Shown here: piece by piece, positions 7,577 to 16,236 of the stretch
Position numbering within the stretch: the stretch's first letter is position 1
How the letters are laid out: each line of letters opens with the position of its first letter
DNA from: Gammaproteobacteria bacterium
GTDB lineage: Bacteria > Pseudomonadota > Gammaproteobacteria > Ga0077536
Direction of reading: 5' to 3'
Assembly (NCBI GenBank): GCA_021773835.1
Contig: JAJFJQ010000071.1
Location: forward strand, 1-64,000
DNA: 64,000 nt
The notes under the pieces: generated by a model
Database searches by the model: none
The model's input: only the letters and a program-made list of their open reading frames with translations
Told to the model about the DNA's origin: nothing
Made by a program: the position numbers and the translations under genes

Positions 7577-9337
7577 ATGGATAACAAAATACTAGCGAGA
7601 CTATCGACTTATCTGCCGATACTAGATTGGGGTGCAAAGTACAATCGCGAGGCCGCGTCAAGGGATGCGCTCGCAGCGGTGATCGTGACGATCATGTTGA
7701 TACCACAGTCGCTGGCCTATGCGCTCTTAGCAGGTCTCCCGCCAGAGATGGGCATCTACGCGTCTATCGCACCGATAATTCTATACGCGGTATTCGGAAC
7801 CAGCCGCGCTCTGGCCGTTGGTCCCGTTGCTGTCGTGTCTCTCATGACGGCTGTCGCGATCGGTAACATCGCAGATCAAGGCACCCCTGAACTGATTACC
7901 GCGGCATTGACGCTGGCCTTTCTGTCCGGTCTTTTCTTGCTGCTACTTGGTATTTTCCGACTTGGTTTTCTGGCCAACTTTCTTTCACATCCGGTGATCG
8001 CCGGATTCATCACAGCCTCAGGGATCATCATCGCTGCCAGCCAAATGAAACATATCTTTGGCATCGATGCTGCCGGTAATAACCTTTACGAACTGCTCGC
8101 TGCGCTCTTCAATCATCTTGGGGAAGCTAATTGGATCACCAGTGCGATCGGTGCTGCGACGATCGGTTTTCTTTTCTGGGTTCGTGAAGGTTTAGCGCCA
8201 GTTCTAGTAAACATGGGCATGAAGCCACGTTTATCTGAGATCTTCGCGAAAACTGGACCCGTGGTTGCGGTCGTAGCGACGATTCTCGTAGCCTGGAGAT
8301 TTGACCTTAATGCAAGGGGTGTAGCGGTTGTCGGCGAGGTTCCGCAAGGGCTGCCGTCAATTACTGTACCGTCATTTTCATTGGATCTTTGGACTAGCAT
8401 TGTTGGGTCGGCAATCCTCATCTCGATTATCGGGTTTGTGGAATCAATCTCTGTGGCGCAGACGCTCGCCACAAAAAAACGCCAGCGGATCGATCCGGAT
8501 CAAGAATTGATCGGACTCGGCACGGCTAATATTGGTGCGGCGTTTACCGGCGGCTTTCCCGTTACAGGCGGATTCTCTAGGTCGGTGGTGAATTTTGACG
8601 CTGGCGCCGAGACGCCGGCGGCCGGTGCGTATACTGCTGTTGGGTTGATGATTGCTGCGGTATTTCTGACCCCGGCCATTTATCACCTGCCGAAGGCTAC
8701 GCTTGCGGCAACGATCATTGTTGCCGTGCTCTCTCTTGTAGATTTTTCTATCCTGAAAAAAACCTGGGTATATTCGAAAGCTGACTTTGCGGCGGTAACT
8801 GCCACTATCATCGTAACGTTGGCATGGGGAGTTGAATCCGGCGTGAGTTCCGGCGTTGCCATCTCAATACTAATTCATCTATATAAATCGTCTAGGCCAC
8901 ATATTGCAGAAGTTGGGCGCATTCCGGGGACTGAACATTTCCGTAACGTGATGCGCCACGATGTAACAACCTATGACAACATATTCACACTGAGAGTCGA
9001 CGAAAGTCTTTACTTTGCGAATGCTCGATACCTGGAAGACTACATCTATAGTGCGATGGCAATGCGCCCGAAATTAGAGCACGTCGTCCTCATGTGCTCG
9101 GCGGTGAACGATATCGATATGAGTGCACTCGAGTCGATCGAGGCAATCAATGAGCGGCTTGGTACGGTGGGCATTAAGTTTCATCTCAGCGAAGTGAAGG
9201 GTCCGGTAATGGATCAGCTGAAGCGAACGGCGTTCCTTGAACATTTGAGCGGTGCGGTATTTTTGAGCCAACACGAAGCGACGCTGCAACTCGCAAATGG
9301 GAGCTCAACGGGTGAGCGGTCTGAGGAATATCACTGA
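7577..9337 (+). CDS. SulP-family anion permease with STAS domain
   Basis: A 586-residue inner-membrane transporter of the SLC26/SulP family (sulfate, bicarbonate or other anions). The N-terminal SulP signature MLIPQSLAYALLAGLPPE is at about residues 40-57, followed by around 10-12 membrane segments. The C-terminal STAS domain spans roughly residues 465-570, with the typical NDIDMSALES turn. GTAR- and GFPVTGGFSRS-type motifs characteristic of the family are present. The position downstream of the split YeeE transporter and behind the operator at 6542 suggests export of sulfate or sulfite produced by sulfur oxidation, or uptake of a sulfur anion; direction and substrate are inferred. Confidence 0.92.
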   Translation: MDNKILARLSTYLPILDWGAKYNREAASRDALAAVIVTIMLIPQSLAYALLAGLPPEMGIYASIAPIILYAVFGTSRALAVGPVAVVSLMTAVAIGNIADQGTPELITAALTLAFLSGLFLLLLGIFRLGFLANFLSHPVIAGFITASGIIIAASQMKHIFGIDAAGNNLYELLAALFNHLGEANWITSAIGAATIGFLFWVREGLAPVLVNMGMKPRLSEIFAKTGPVVAVVATILVAWRFDLNARGVAVVGEVPQGLPSITVPSFSLDLWTSIVGSAILISIIGFVESISVAQTLATKKRQRIDPDQELIGLGTANIGAAFTGGFPVTGGFSRSVVNFDAGAETPAAGAYTAVGLMIAAVFLTPAIYHLPKATLAATIIVAVLSLVDFSILKKTWVYSKADFAAVTATIIVTLAWGVESGVSSGVAISILIHLYKSSRPHIAEVGRIPGTEHFRNVMRHDVTTYDNIFTLRVDESLYFANARYLEDYIYSAMAMRPKLEHVVLMCSAVNDIDMSALESIEAINERLGTVGIKFHLSEVKGPVMDQLKRTAFLEHLSGAVFLSQHEATLQLANGSSTGERSEEYH

Positions 9338-9419
9338 CTAAGATCGTTGGGTAAGGAAAACGCGCCTAATCGGTTCTTAGGAGAAGACTAAGCCTCGATG
9401 GGCTTGCTGGAGAAAGCAC

Positions 9420-10529
9420 ATGAGAAAGCAACTCGCTGCTTTAGCCTTTGGCCTTTGCGTGACGGTTGTACACGCGGATCCATTTGACGATGCGCTTGCC
9501 GCTTATGAGGACGGTAATTACGCCCTTGCTTTGCAGTTATTTAGCCCGTTGGCCGCTGCCGGGAATGCGAAGGCGCAGGGCAATCTGGGCAATATGTACG
9601 CCCAGGGCCAAGGCACGCCGCAAGACTATGGCAAAGCGCTGAAATGGTATCGGTTGGCAGCTGAACAGGGAATCAGTCAGTCGCAAAATAACCTGGGCTT
9701 TATGTACGACTACGGCAAAGGTGTCCATAGGGACGACGTTGAGGCATCGAAATGGTTTCGATTAGCCGCAGATCAAGGCAATGCGACTGCGCAATTCAAC
9801 CTTGGCTTGATGTATAAAAGCGGCCATGGCGTAGAGAAAGATGAGGGCGAAGCCCTGCTATGGTATCGCTTAGCCGCTGAACAAGGGCACGCCAAAGCAC
9901 AAACGATGTTGGGTGTTGTGTACCGCGAAGGTTGGAGCAATTTATACGGACAAGACCACGGCGTACCGCACGACTATGTCGAGGCGTTGAAATGGTTTCG
10001 ATTAGCGGCCGATCAGGGGAATGCGGTCGCACACTTCAATCTTGGTCTGATGTACGACAAAGGCCAAGGTGTGCAGCAAGACGAAGAAGAAGCGCTAAGG
10101 CGGTTCAGCTTAGCCGCCGAGCTCGGACATTCCGAGGCACAAACGATGCTGGGGCTCGCGCACGAGGGAGGCTGGGGCAACATATTCGATCAAGGCTACG
10201 GATCGGTGCAAAACAAGGGTGAAGCGCTAAAGTGGTTTAGACGCGCGGCGGAACAGGGCAATGCGACCGCGCAATACACCCTCGCCACCATGTACGACCA
10301 AGGACGAGGTGTAAAGCAAAACTACGTTGAGGCCCACAAATGGTACAGCCTTGGTGCGAGTCGAGCTGTTAACGAGGCCGGCAGAAAGCGGGCTCGCAGG
10401 AAGCTCATCGATCTCGAGTGGTTAATGACACCCGCGCAGGTAGCAGAAGCACGGAAGTTGGCCGCCGAGTGGCAGGAAGCACATCCGCGCGGCGCTGAAA
10501 AGACTCACGAATTACGGGCAATGGATTGA
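9420..10529 (+). CDS. Secreted Sel1-like repeat protein
   Basis: A 369-residue protein with a signal peptide (cleavage probably after VVHA, residue 19), placing it in the periplasm. Seven Sel1-like repeats run from about residue 30 to 320, each with an A-QxxLGxMY... GV..D...A..WxxxAAxQG core. Repeats 3-4 and 5-6 resemble each other as pairs, each pair having one normal and one elongated repeat, so a unit of about 78 residues was probably duplicated (DNA about 9777-10012 and 10013-10252). The start is ATG 9420 with GGAGAAAG just upstream. Sel1 proteins act as scaffolds for protein-protein contacts; the partner is unknown. Confidence 0.9.
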   Translation: MRKQLAALAFGLCVTVVHADPFDDALAAYEDGNYALALQLFSPLAAAGNAKAQGNLGNMYAQGQGTPQDYGKALKWYRLAAEQGISQSQNNLGFMYDYGKGVHRDDVEASKWFRLAADQGNATAQFNLGLMYKSGHGVEKDEGEALLWYRLAAEQGHAKAQTMLGVVYREGWSNLYGQDHGVPHDYVEALKWFRLAADQGNAVAHFNLGLMYDKGQGVQQDEEEALRRFSLAAELGHSEAQTMLGLAHEGGWGNIFDQGYGSVQNKGEALKWFRRAAEQGNATAQYTLATMYDQGRGVKQNYVEAHKWYSLGASRAVNEAGRKRARRKLIDLEWLMTPAQVAEARKLAAEWQEAHPRGAEKTHELRAMD

Positions 10530-10715
10530 TCGACTGCGTCCGCGCTCCTTCAATTATCTCCGAGGTCTGGCGTAAAATTCATCGTGACGCCGCTATCAGT
10601 GGCAGTCCACGCCCGTGCTATCGTATACCCCACCATAACCGAGCCGGCCGACCCTTGCGTTGCAAAGTAGCGTAAAAAATATCGCGCGGATTGGCTGGAG
10701 GGAGGAAGCAGACAA

Positions 10716-12380
10716 ATGACGGGTAGTCAGTACCTCAGCGACATGATCAAGGGATACGGTATCGAGCACGTATTCGTAATGCCTTACATTCTGACGCCAG
10801 TGCTGCGCGACCTCGAGCGCCTCGGCGTTCGCCGCATCATGTGTCACAGTGAGAAAGGCGCCGCCTATATGGCTGATGCCTACGCGCGCATACGTCGCGC
10901 GCCCGCCGTGTGCATGGCGCAATCTGTTGGGGCGGCAAATCTGGCGGCGGCACTGCAGGACGCGTGGCTCGCCTGCTCTCCGGTCGTTGCACTTACTGGA
11001 CGACTCGAACAGGGAAAGCAGGACCGTAACGCTTACCAGGAGATCGACCATCATGGTCCATTCTCGGCGGTGACTAAATTTAGCGGGCTAGTAACGAGTG
11101 TGGATGAGTTGCCGCATTTCCTGCGCCAGGCCTTTCGGGAAGCAACGACCGCGACACCAGGTCCGGTACACCTCGATATTAGCGGCTTTGATGGCACGGT
11201 GGTCGCCAACGCGGTCGCGGACCTCGAACCGATAGTAGAAGACACTTTCACCAAGCTGCCGCCATATCGACCAGAGCCCGATCCGCGTTCGGTGCTGGGC
11301 GCGCTGCAGCTGCTGGTTGCAGCAGAGCGGCCGATCATTGTTGCCGGCGGCGGCGTGATTGCGTCCGGGGCCGAGGCAGAATTGGTCGCCCTCGCCGAAA
11401 AACTTTCTATCCCTGTCGCCACCTCGCTTAACGCAAAGACTGCCATGCCCTGGGATCATCCCTTGGCGGTAGGTGTGCCAGGCAGCTACTCGCGGGCCTG
11501 CGCCAATCGTGCGGTGTGTGAGGCCGATCTCGTGTTTTTCGTCGGCAGCCATACTGGCGGGCAGGTGACGCATGACTGGCGCATCCCGCCGGCAGGAACG
11601 CCGACCATTCAACTCGACATCAATCCTGCCGAGCTTGGGCGGTCGTATCCAGTCAAAGTTGGCATACAGGCGGATGCCCGCGCGGCCTTACGTCGGATGA
11701 TTGATGCCGCGGATACGGCCGCGCCACGGCAACAGTGGATTGAGCGGATCCAGCATCTGGTTCGGGAGTGGCGTGAGGAGACTGCCCCACACGTCAACTC
11801 CGACGAAGTGCCGATGCGGCCCGAGCGTCTGTGCCGGGAGCTGAGCGACTTGCTCCCTTCCGATGCGGTGCTGGTATCAGATACCGGGCACGCCGGCATA
11901 TGGACCGGTTGCATGATCGACCTTAAGCACCCCGCGCAATCGTACCTCCGCTGCGCTGGATCACTCGGCTGGGGGATCCCGGCGGCAATCGGCGCCAAGT
12001 GTGCGGTACCAGATCGTCCGGTCATCTGTTTCACTGGCGACGGCGGGGTTTACTATCATATGACAGAGCTAGACGTTGCCCTGCGCAATGGCATCAACAC
12101 CGTGACGGTCATCAACAACAATGGTTCTTTGAACCAAGAGCGCGATCTTGTCGAGGCGGTCTATGGGGGCGCCGAGCGTGGGTCGGACCAGTTGTGGAAG
12201 TTGTCGGAGCTCGATTTCGCTGCGATGGCGCAATCGATGGGTTGCTTCGGTGTGCGGGTTGATCAACCCAGTGAACTCGCAGGTGCGCTGGACCAGGCAT
12301 TGAACTGCGGTCTGCCAGCGGTGGTCGATGTCACAACCGATGTCGAAGGCATTGCACCAGGCGCTTGGTTACCGGACTAA
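10716..12380 (+). CDS. Thiamine-pyrophosphate enzyme of the acetolactate-synthase-like family
   Basis: A 554-residue cytoplasmic enzyme with the three-domain TPP fold. The N-terminal domain has CHSEKGAAYMADAYAR, where the Glu activates TPP. A central Rossmann-like domain follows (PIIVAGGGVIASGAEAEL). The C-terminal TPP-binding motif starts with GDGGVYYHM near residue 443 and ends with INNNGS. An AGGAGG-like ribosome site (GGAGGAAGC) precedes the ATG. It is not a clear IlvB (no IlvN neighbour). Relatives include sulfoacetaldehyde acetyltransferase, oxalyl-CoA decarboxylase and benzoylformate decarboxylase, and I cannot choose among them. It converges on the sHdr operon; a functional link is possible but unsupported. 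Confidence 0.85.
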   Translation: MTGSQYLSDMIKGYGIEHVFVMPYILTPVLRDLERLGVRRIMCHSEKGAAYMADAYARIRRAPAVCMAQSVGAANLAAALQDAWLACSPVVALTGRLEQGKQDRNAYQEIDHHGPFSAVTKFSGLVTSVDELPHFLRQAFREATTATPGPVHLDISGFDGTVVANAVADLEPIVEDTFTKLPPYRPEPDPRSVLGALQLLVAAERPIIVAGGGVIASGAEAELVALAEKLSIPVATSLNAKTAMPWDHPLAVGVPGSYSRACANRAVCEADLVFFVGSHTGGQVTHDWRIPPAGTPTIQLDINPAELGRSYPVKVGIQADARAALRRMIDAADTAAPRQQWIERIQHLVREWREETAPHVNSDEVPMRPERLCRELSDLLPSDAVLVSDTGHAGIWTGCMIDLKHPAQSYLRCAGSLGWGIPAAIGAKCAVPDRPVICFTGDGGVYYHMTELDVALRNGINTVTVINNNGSLNQERDLVEAVYGGAERGSDQLWKLSELDFAAMAQSMGCFGVRVDQPSELAGALDQALNCGLPAVVDVTTDVEGIAPGAWLPD

Positions 12381-12384
12381 ACGC

Positions 12385-12424
12385 AAAAAGGTGACGAAGG
12401 GTTTAAGGGTCAGTTACTTTTTTT
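12385..12424. terminator. Probable bidirectional terminator between the TPP gene and arsR
   Basis: An 11-bp stem, AAAAAGGTGAC (12385-12395) with GTTACTTTTTT (12413-12423), containing two G-T pairs and a 17-base loop, followed by further T residues on the plus strand. The mirror strand also ends in T-rich sequence. It sits between convergent genes and overlaps the end of arsR. Confidence 0.45.
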
Positions 12425-12723
12425 GCGCCTGCGCCGCAGAAGTACTCGTATAAGGTCCCCATTATTTCTTGTGCAGGTTCATTCGCGAGGCTATAAAAAA
12501 TGGTCTGCGAACTCCTACGGGTCGAGACAATTCCGTCTCTTCGCAGTACTGCTAGGTGTTGCGACAATGCCGATTGGCTGAGGTCGAGGTGTGATTGCAG
12601 CTCACCGACCGACTTTTCACCGTCAGCTAGGTGGCACAATATCAACAGACGCGATGCGTTTGACATCGACTTAAGAAATTTAGCCGCGTCGCCCGCTCTG
12701 TCTCTAAGTTCTGCTACTTCCAC
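12403..12723 (-). CDS. ArsR-family sulfur-sensing repressor (SqrR/BigR/sHdrR type)
   Basis: A 106-residue winged-helix repressor with the ArsR recognition helix around residues 48-62 (LSQSALSQHLAVLRRDG). Cys30, in LLILC before the DNA-binding helices, and Cys96, in the last helix (EYFCG), are 66 residues apart. That is the spacing of the paired cysteines in SqrR-type regulators, which form a di- or polysulfide bridge in response to persulfides and so leave the DNA. No metal-binding ELCVCD motif of arsenic sensors is present. It is the last gene of the sHdr operon, 33 bases after lbpA, so it is probably co-transcribed and gives negative feedback. It is the best candidate to read the operators at 6542, 19868 and 26558. 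Confidence 0.9.
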   Translation of the reverse strand: MEVAELRDRAGDAAKFLKSMSNASRLLILCHLADGEKSVGELQSHLDLSQSALSQHLAVLRRDGIVSTRRSSQTIFYSLANEPAQEIMGTLYEYFCGAGAKKVTDP

Positions 12724-12756
12724 AAAGAATTCCTATCTCTGACCAATATACCTTTA

Positions 12757-13197
12757 CTATTCGCAGCCATCGAATCCGTCCGCATCCATTTTGGCTTCGT
12801 ACGGTGCGGCTACATCTGCTCCTGCAACTAGATTCGGTTTTACGCTATCCCAATCTTCCCCTTGGATGATGACCATCCAACCTGCCTCGTACGGGTCATC
12901 GTTGGCTAGGCTTGGGTTCTCGACCAACTGCGCGTTTACTTCCAAGACTTCACCACCAACGGCCGATTTTGCCGGGCCAACCCACTTCCCGGATTCCACC
13001 GTGGCACATGATTTTCCGGGTTTTACCGATCGTCCAACTTTCTTCGGTGTGAAGGCTACGAGTTGGCCTGCCATTGCGGTCGCCACTGCAGTCATCCCAA
13101 TTTTAATGCGTCCGTCACCCACTTCCTGCAGCCAAATATGGTTTTCGACGTCGTAGAGACGATCTTCTGCTAGGTTACATCCCCGAACGTTAGGCAT
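12757..13197 (-). CDS. lbpA: LbpA, lipoate-binding protein of the sHdr pathway (GcvH-like)
   Basis: A 146-residue GcvH-fold protein whose lipoyl lysine is Lys71 in VESGKWVGP. That context differs from glycine-cleavage GcvH (ESVK) and is typical of LbpA, which carries sulfur intermediates on lipoate for the sHdr complex in the cytoplasm. An extra cysteine lies at the extreme C-terminus (Cys145). Strong ribosome site GGAGG six bases before the ATG. The start overlaps the end of the upstream 147-aa gene by eight bases. The dedicated lipoate-assembly genes at 20.6-25.3 kb should modify it. A conventional GcvH is encoded separately at 60013. Confidence 0.95.
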   Translation of the reverse strand: MPNVRGCNLAEDRLYDVENHIWLQEVGDGRIKIGMTAVATAMAGQLVAFTPKKVGRSVKPGKSCATVESGKWVGPAKSAVGGEVLEVNAQLVENPSLANDDPYEAGWMVIIQGEDWDSVKPNLVAGADVAAPYEAKMDADGFDGCE

Positions 13198-13633
13198 CGG
13201 TTACCTCCGATAGGTCATTTATTTCTTCATGCAGTGGTTTTGCTGAACAACAGAATTCACCAAGCCCTGCTTCTTGCATTTTACCGCCAACAAACAGCAC
13301 TAAATGATTCGCGATCAATGCCATCATTTGCAAGCTTGATTGCGCGTCATCTGTATCTGCACGCAGTTCAGACATTAAATTGAAATGGTAGACGAGTTCA
13401 CGGCAGGTTTCCCGGCACGCATTAAAACTTGCATCGCCGCGCGCTCCCTGCCGGTGCAGTGCGAGTATACGGAAACCTTCGTGTTCGTCGTTCGTCGGGT
13501 CTTCGCCCCTAACCGTGATCCAATGTTCCAATACCGCTTCGCCGCATTCGAGCAGTTCTTCGGCGCTCGTGGGTTCACCTCGTTCGGTAATAATGTCTTC
13601 CAAACGTGCTTCCAGTTCTGCGAGCGATCTCAC
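13190..13633 (-). CDS. Unknown 147-aa protein embedded in the sHdr operon
   Basis: I do not recognise this family. The protein is acidic and mostly helical by appearance, without signal peptide or membrane segment. It has cysteines at LLECGEA, in the pair ACRETC, and in the adjacent pair EFCCSAK near residue 128. It starts with GTG overlapping the hdrB2 stop (GTGA) and ends eight bases inside lbpA, so it is translationally tied to both. The usual description of the core is hdrC1B1A-hyp-hdrC2B2-lbpA, so this gene is an insertion between hdrB2 and lbpA. Possible roles are an adaptor between sHdr and LbpA or a helper for cluster or lipoate loading; this is guesswork from position. Confidence 0.85.
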   Translation of the reverse strand: MRSLAELEARLEDIITERGEPTSAEELLECGEAVLEHWITVRGEDPTNDEHEGFRILALHRQGARGDASFNACRETCRELVYHFNLMSELRADTDDAQSSLQMMALIANHLVLFVGGKMQEAGLGEFCCSAKPLHEEINDLSEVTDA

Positions 13634-14565
13634 GCCAGTCCCTTTTCCTTTAGTAGCCCGAGGGAATCCGAGATATTCTCATGTATCCCAACCTTCTTTG
13701 GCTTTAAGCCCAAGGCGAGGCCGAGCAATTGCGTAAAGTAGATGATCTTCACCTTGGTCTCGACGCCGAAGCGTTTTTGTGCGCGGATCTGATGCATCTC
13801 CAATCCAGAGTGGCAGGTCGGGCATTCCGTCGCGATGACATCCGCACCGGCGGCTTCGGCGGCTCGGATAATATTCAAAACTAGCTTGGTCGACATGTCA
13901 CTGTCGGACAAAGTGTGGGCGCCACCGCAACACGCGGTTTTGAGCGGGAACTCGACATTGACGGCGCCGGCTGCCGCGAGGAGGTCGTCCATAAAATGTG
14001 GTTTTGAGGTCGACTCGCTACCTGGACCTTGGTCTTTTTCCGGGAAGATATGTCGCGGTCTGGTGTACATACAACCGTAGTAATTCGCAATCTTTAAGCC
14101 TTTGAGCGAATTTTTAACACGTTCGCCTAAGCCTTTCTCGCCAATGGTGTCGCGGATCCAATCGAGCGCATGGATTGTTTCGACCTGGCCCGACGCATAG
14201 GTCGCATGTCCTGCCTTTTCCGATAGTTTGCCCACGACCTCGCGTGAGTTTTCGTCGTTTTTAAGGTCGTACTCGGCCTTTTTTAAATTGTGATAGCAGC
14301 CATTGCACGGTGCCATGACGACATCCATGTCCATTTCGTTGGCGGCGATCGACATGACCCGCGAGGATAGATAGGTTTGGATCTTCGCATCGATGTTTTT
14401 TACCTCCATCGCGCCGCAACAGTTCCAGTCTTTTACGTCGACGAGATCGAGACCCAAGGCTTTGCCGACCGCCCTAGTCGATCGATCGTAGGCTGTTGCA
14501 CTACCTTCTAATGCGCACCCGGGATAGTAGGCGACCTTTTGGTATTTGGCTTTCTTGTCCGTCAT
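13630..14565 (-). CDS. hdrB2: HdrB2, sulfur-oxidizing heterodisulfide-reductase-like subunit B2
   Basis: A 311-residue cytoplasmic subunit with two CCG-type domains that hold non-cubane iron-sulfur clusters in HdrB proteins: PGCALEG with NCCGAMEV near residues 15-52, and TACCGGAHTL with ECPTCHSGLE in the C-terminal half. Its start abuts the hdrC2 stop (TAGATG, no gap), and its own stop overlaps the next gene by GTGA. In the sHdr complex HdrB2 with HdrC2 handles sulfane sulfur bound to a carrier (LbpA or a thiol), producing sulfite overall. Length is normal. Confidence 0.94.
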   Translation of the reverse strand: MTDKKAKYQKVAYYPGCALEGSATAYDRSTRAVGKALGLDLVDVKDWNCCGAMEVKNIDAKIQTYLSSRVMSIAANEMDMDVVMAPCNGCYHNLKKAEYDLKNDENSREVVGKLSEKAGHATYASGQVETIHALDWIRDTIGEKGLGERVKNSLKGLKIANYYGCMYTRPRHIFPEKDQGPGSESTSKPHFMDDLLAAAGAVNVEFPLKTACCGGAHTLSDSDMSTKLVLNIIRAAEAAGADVIATECPTCHSGLEMHQIRAQKRFGVETKVKIIYFTQLLGLALGLKPKKVGIHENISDSLGLLKEKGLA

Positions 14566-15342
14566 CTACTGTTCCTGGCTAGTCAGTTCTTGTTCGGCCA
14601 TGGCAACGAGCTCGTCGAGATTAAGCGCCTTGCGATGCTTGGCTTGTTGTTCATCTTGATATTCTTGGATTGCCGCGCCCGCCTTTGACCAACCTCGGGT
14701 TCGTGGCGCAAGCACACTGCCGATCCCCATTTTGGTCAACATCTTAAGCGGCAGATTGGTTAGCAATTTCTTACCCATTTCAACGATCCAGTCTTGCATC
14801 AGCGGCTGTGCAGTACGTCCTAGAAAGCGACGTAGTGTGCGTCCTTCTTCGATTTTGCCAGTCGCGATTACCTGCTCGGTAAACACTTCATCGAACACCA
14901 TCGATGGTGATTTCGGTGTATGTCCTTTTAACTCCAACCAATGCGCCGTCGCCTTCATTACACCTTCGGGGAATACATCTCGGGGGCAAGCGTAGGTGCA
15001 TTGGTTACACGACACGCATTGCCAGATGCGTTCTTTGTCGCGCAACAGTTCTTCTTCCATACCCGTGCGGATGAGGTAAATCCAAAAACGCGGATTGAAC
15101 TCTGGGTCGATCGCATTGACCGTGCACGAGTTGGTGCATGATCCACATTGCCAGCAGCGATGAATATATTCCCCGCCTGGCAAGGCCGCGATTTCCTCTT
15201 CCAATTCCTCGTTGTAGTCGGTGACGACTCGCGGTTCGATGAACGTGCTCCAATGTCCTGAGACATCGACACCATCGATCACTAACTCCTCTTGAACAGT
15301 GATGTTCTCCTCGCGGATCAGTGATTTTTCATGGATAGGCAT
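14566..15342 (-). CDS. hdrC2: HdrC2, iron-sulfur electron-transfer subunit
   Basis: A 258-residue soluble ferredoxin-like protein with two 4Fe-4S motifs: CWQCGSCTNSC near residue 58 and CVSCNQCTYACP near residue 103. It passes electrons between HdrB2 and the HdrA flavin in the sHdr complex. The gene lies between the conserved hyp gene and hdrB2, with 12 bases before it and none after it. The long N-terminal region before the first cluster is usual for sHdrC2. Confidence 0.94.
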   Translation of the reverse strand: MPIHEKSLIREENITVQEELVIDGVDVSGHWSTFIEPRVVTDYNEELEEEIAALPGGEYIHRCWQCGSCTNSCTVNAIDPEFNPRFWIYLIRTGMEEELLRDKERIWQCVSCNQCTYACPRDVFPEGVMKATAHWLELKGHTPKSPSMVFDEVFTEQVIATGKIEEGRTLRRFLGRTAQPLMQDWIVEMGKKLLTNLPLKMLTKMGIGSVLAPRTRGWSKAGAAIQEYQDEQQAKHRKALNLDELVAMAEQELTSQEQ

Positions 15343-15354
15343 AGCAAACGTTCT

Positions 15355-16230
15355 CTATTCGAGGAGGTCGGGATTTTCTTCGATGACGTAGGCTTCGCCA
15401 TCGATCGCCTTGAGACGCGTGCGGTCGGTACCGGCGCGTACGCCGTCCAAGCCAAGCAAGCGCCTCGCATGCTGCATGGGATCATCCGGTGAGCTGAAAT
15501 CCGCCCGCAGGTAACTGCCACCCTGAGCGCAGATGTAATCCGCGTATATCTGAGCACAAATAAGGTCGATATAAATCATCACATCGCTAAACACGCCGTT
15601 CTCTGTTAGAAACTGACTTAGCTCTTCACGTAACATCAGAAACGTTGCGTAGTTACTCGGTACATCGATGGTGATGTGATCGACATCGTCGGCAAACCAA
15701 ATTTCACGCAACACGCCAGTATTCGATTTGCGGTCCCAGACCCATCGACACATCAAAGGATAGCGTTCTGGATAGGTGTTATGCAGAAGCTCAGCGGCGA
15801 GGTCGCGCACCCAACGGTGCGATTTATCATTGGGGAAACGGCCACAGAAAGTTTTGATGCGTGCATCCGTCGCGGCCGTATCGGTAACCCCAGCCAGTAG
15901 CTCCCCGATAGCACCACGCAGTAGGGGAAACTTATCTTCTTCTAGATAGGCGCCAATGCGTCGGCGGATGCTCGCCATGAATGGGCACAATGCCTGAAAC
16001 GTCGCTAGCTCTAAGGTACGCCCTTCGGATCCACGAAGCGCCTCTTGAAACAAAGTGTTTTTAAGCCGCAGTGCCTCGACATAACGCTCGATACCGCCGA
16101 GCGCTTCGCTTCCAGCAAGCAGGGCTTCGAATGCCTGGGTCAGGCGCGGACCACTCAGATCGAGGTGGGGTCGTTCGAGCTCGTCTGGTACAGGCGCCAA
16201 CGCCGACGTCACTGCTTGGAGCAAGGACAC
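15355..16230 (-). CDS. Conserved sHdr-associated protein (HdrHyp)
   Basis: A 291-residue cytoplasmic protein occupying the 'hyp' position between hdrA and hdrC2 that is conserved in sHdr operons. Visible features are a helical N-terminal half, a Trp-rich central segment (YPLMCRWVWDRKSNTGVLREIW) and a tyrosine-rich stretch (YIDLICAQIYADYICAQGGSYLRAD). No known catalytic motif is seen. It starts with GTG, five bases after the hdrA stop. Its exclusive association with sHdr suggests an essential partner of the complex, of unknown biochemistry. Confidence 0.88.
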   Translation of the reverse strand: MSLLQAVTSALAPVPDELERPHLDLSGPRLTQAFEALLAGSEALGGIERYVEALRLKNTLFQEALRGSEGRTLELATFQALCPFMASIRRRIGAYLEEDKFPLLRGAIGELLAGVTDTAATDARIKTFCGRFPNDKSHRWVRDLAAELLHNTYPERYPLMCRWVWDRKSNTGVLREIWFADDVDHITIDVPSNYATFLMLREELSQFLTENGVFSDVMIYIDLICAQIYADYICAQGGSYLRADFSSPDDPMQHARRLLGLDGVRAGTDRTRLKAIDGEAYVIEENPDLLE

Positions 16231-16236
16231 GGCTTA

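Noticed and set aside
10716-12380. Assignment of the TPP enzyme as sulfoacetaldehyde acetyltransferase (Xsc)
   Set aside because: Attractive next to sulfur genes, but no specific motif or neighbouring pta/sulfonate genes support it.
12724-12780. CAATATACC...CTATTCG near arsR as an own operator
   Set aside because: Arm order and spacing do not fit TATTAG-N6-CTAATA, and the region overlaps the end of lbpA.
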